DNA of 64,000 nt, from NCBI RefSeq assembly GCF_021556485.1, contig NZ_JAKGBW010000003.1:124001-188000 (forward strand), written 5' to 3'. The stretch comes from Oceanobacillus alkalisoli (GTDB lineage: Bacteria; Bacillota; Bacilli; Bacillales; Amphibacillaceae). Each line of letters begins with the position of its first letter. Position 1 is the first letter of the stretch. The translations under genes and the position numbers were made by a program. Shown one piece after another: positions 63,149-64,000 of the stretch. The notes under the pieces are model-generated. The model worked only from the letters and a program-made list of their open reading frames with translations. It did not search any database and was not told where the DNA came from.

Positions 63149-64000
63149 TTAGTCACCCTCTTCGTAAGATACTACATCATTTGTTACGATTTCATCGTCT
63201 CTCGTAATGATATATTCCGCCTCATCATTGTAAGCAATGAGCAGTGTGAAGGTTACTGGAGTATCTTCTGTAATGGTTAACTCTTCATAAACATCGGAAA
63301 CATTGTTATTCACATCTCCAATATAGATTCGTACGGTCTGTTCTACCGGTTCTTCAGGTGTCTCTTCTTCAGGGTTCTCTTCCTCTGTTTCCTCATCTTC
63401 ATTTATCCCTGTATAAGGAACAGTAAGAGTAATCCGATGAGAAGTCGGCGGTATTTCACGCGGTCCGGTGGATATATATACATCAACCGATGCTCCTTCC
63501 TCAAGTTCCGTGCCGGATTCAGGAGATTGCCGTATTACTTTGCCTTCCTCCACATTATCCGAATCCTCTTCACGTTTTTGAAATACAAGATTATTTCTAT
63601 CTAAATAATCTTTTGCTTCTTCTTCTGTCATACCAGTTAAATTATTTAAACTGATTAACTCTGGACCAATACTGACTTCGAATATGACACGCGTTTCACT
63701 TGGGATAACCTCTGTATCTGGTGACGGTTGAAGCTGGTCTGTTATTTCTCCGGATGGTTGATCAGAATGTTTTTCTACGGTTAAAATATTCTCTGGATCA
63801 AATCCTTCACCCTCTAAAATCTGTATCACTTGATCAAGGTCTTGTCCAACATAATCCTCCATCGGGAATCGTTCTTTTCCTTCACTTACAGTTAATGTTA
63901 CAGTTGATTCTTCTTTCACCGTACGTCCGGCAGTCGGATCCATAGAAACAACATGACCTTCTTCAACTTCATCAGAGAATGTAAGTTTTTGCTCGACAAT
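63149..64000 (-). CDS. prkC: Serine/threonine protein kinase PrkC, C-terminal PASTA part (5' end beyond the window)
   Basis: Only the last 283 residues are present; the reading frame is open to the right edge, so the kinase and membrane segment lie outside. What is seen is extracellular: PASTA repeats that bind muropeptides (for example VGQDLDQVIQILEGEGFD and MTEEEAKDYLDRNNLVFQ) and a C-terminal beta domain after a Glu/Pro-rich linker. In B. subtilis the kinase triggers spore germination in response to peptidoglycan. Identified by PASTA repeats and by rsgA downstream. Confidence 0.93.
   Translation of the reverse strand: MVEQKLTFSDEVEEGHVVSMDPTAGRTVKEESTVTLTVSEGKERFPMEDYVGQDLDQVIQILEGEGFDPENILTVEKHSDQPSGEITDQLQPSPDTEVIPSETRVIFEVSIGPELISLNNLTGMTEEEAKDYLDRNNLVFQKREEDSDNVEEGKVIRQSPESGTELEEGASVDVYISTGPREIPPTSHRITLTVPYTGINEDEETEEENPEEETPEEPVEQTVRIYIGDVNNNVSDVYEELTITEDTPVTFTLLIAYNDEAEYIITRDDEIVTNDVVSYEEGD

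Overview
This 64-kb window is a low-GC Firmicute chromosome segment, almost certainly from a spore-forming, motile member of the Bacillaceae (Oceanobacillus/Virgibacillus-like by inference). The evidence is the Bacillus-type fla/che operon, codY, fapR, a SpoVM peptide, AGGAGG ribosome binding sites, and gene order that follows the B. subtilis ylo-ylq-ylx-fla region. Nearly every gene is on the minus strand, so transcription runs from high to low coordinates. Only rpmB and one small DUF1128 gene are on the plus strand. I see no rRNA, tRNA, CRISPR array, prophage or transposase gene.

Layout in the direction of transcription: 64000-60946 prkC (partial), rsgA, rpe, thiN; 60906-60823 spoVM, which starts with ATT; 60428-60616 rpmB (+); 60137-57979 asp23 and fakA; 57847-54242 sdaAB, sdaAA, recG; 54146-50440 the FapR-controlled lipid operon fapR-plsX-fabD-fabG-acpP; 50356-49673 rnc; 49417-49641 a DUF1128 gene (+); 49189-42011 smc, ftsY, ylxM, ffh, rpsP, khpA; 41877-39311 ylqD, rimM, trmD, rplS; 38950-35121 lepB, rbgA, rnhB, ylqG, ylqH; 35021-32906 sucCD; 32843-29627 dprA and topA; 28902-25200 xerC-hslV-hslU-codY; 24784-1 the flagellar/chemotaxis operon from flgB to sigD.

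The fla/che operon encodes the rod, MS ring, C ring, type III export gate and ATPase, hook, hook cap, hook-length protein, chemotaxis adaptation proteins and the late sigma factor. It has an extended -10 SigA-type promoter about 240 bases upstream of flgB, preceded by the codY terminator. cheA is missing from its usual place between cheB and cheW. fliK is preceded by a 190-base leader that could hide its ribosome binding site, and FliK itself holds a tandem 74-residue repeat.

The gaps between otherwise conserved genes hold most of the unusual DNA: two copies of a GC-rich palindromic repeat directly 3' of rplS and fabG, two copies of a second GC-rich repeat (in the topA-xerC gap and the rplS-trmD gap), a nested AT-rich palindrome upstream of rplS, and a 210-base element with terminal inverted repeats and a 10-base direct duplication between ftsY and ylxM. 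trmFO, normally between topA and xerC, is absent and replaced by about 720 bases without a gene.
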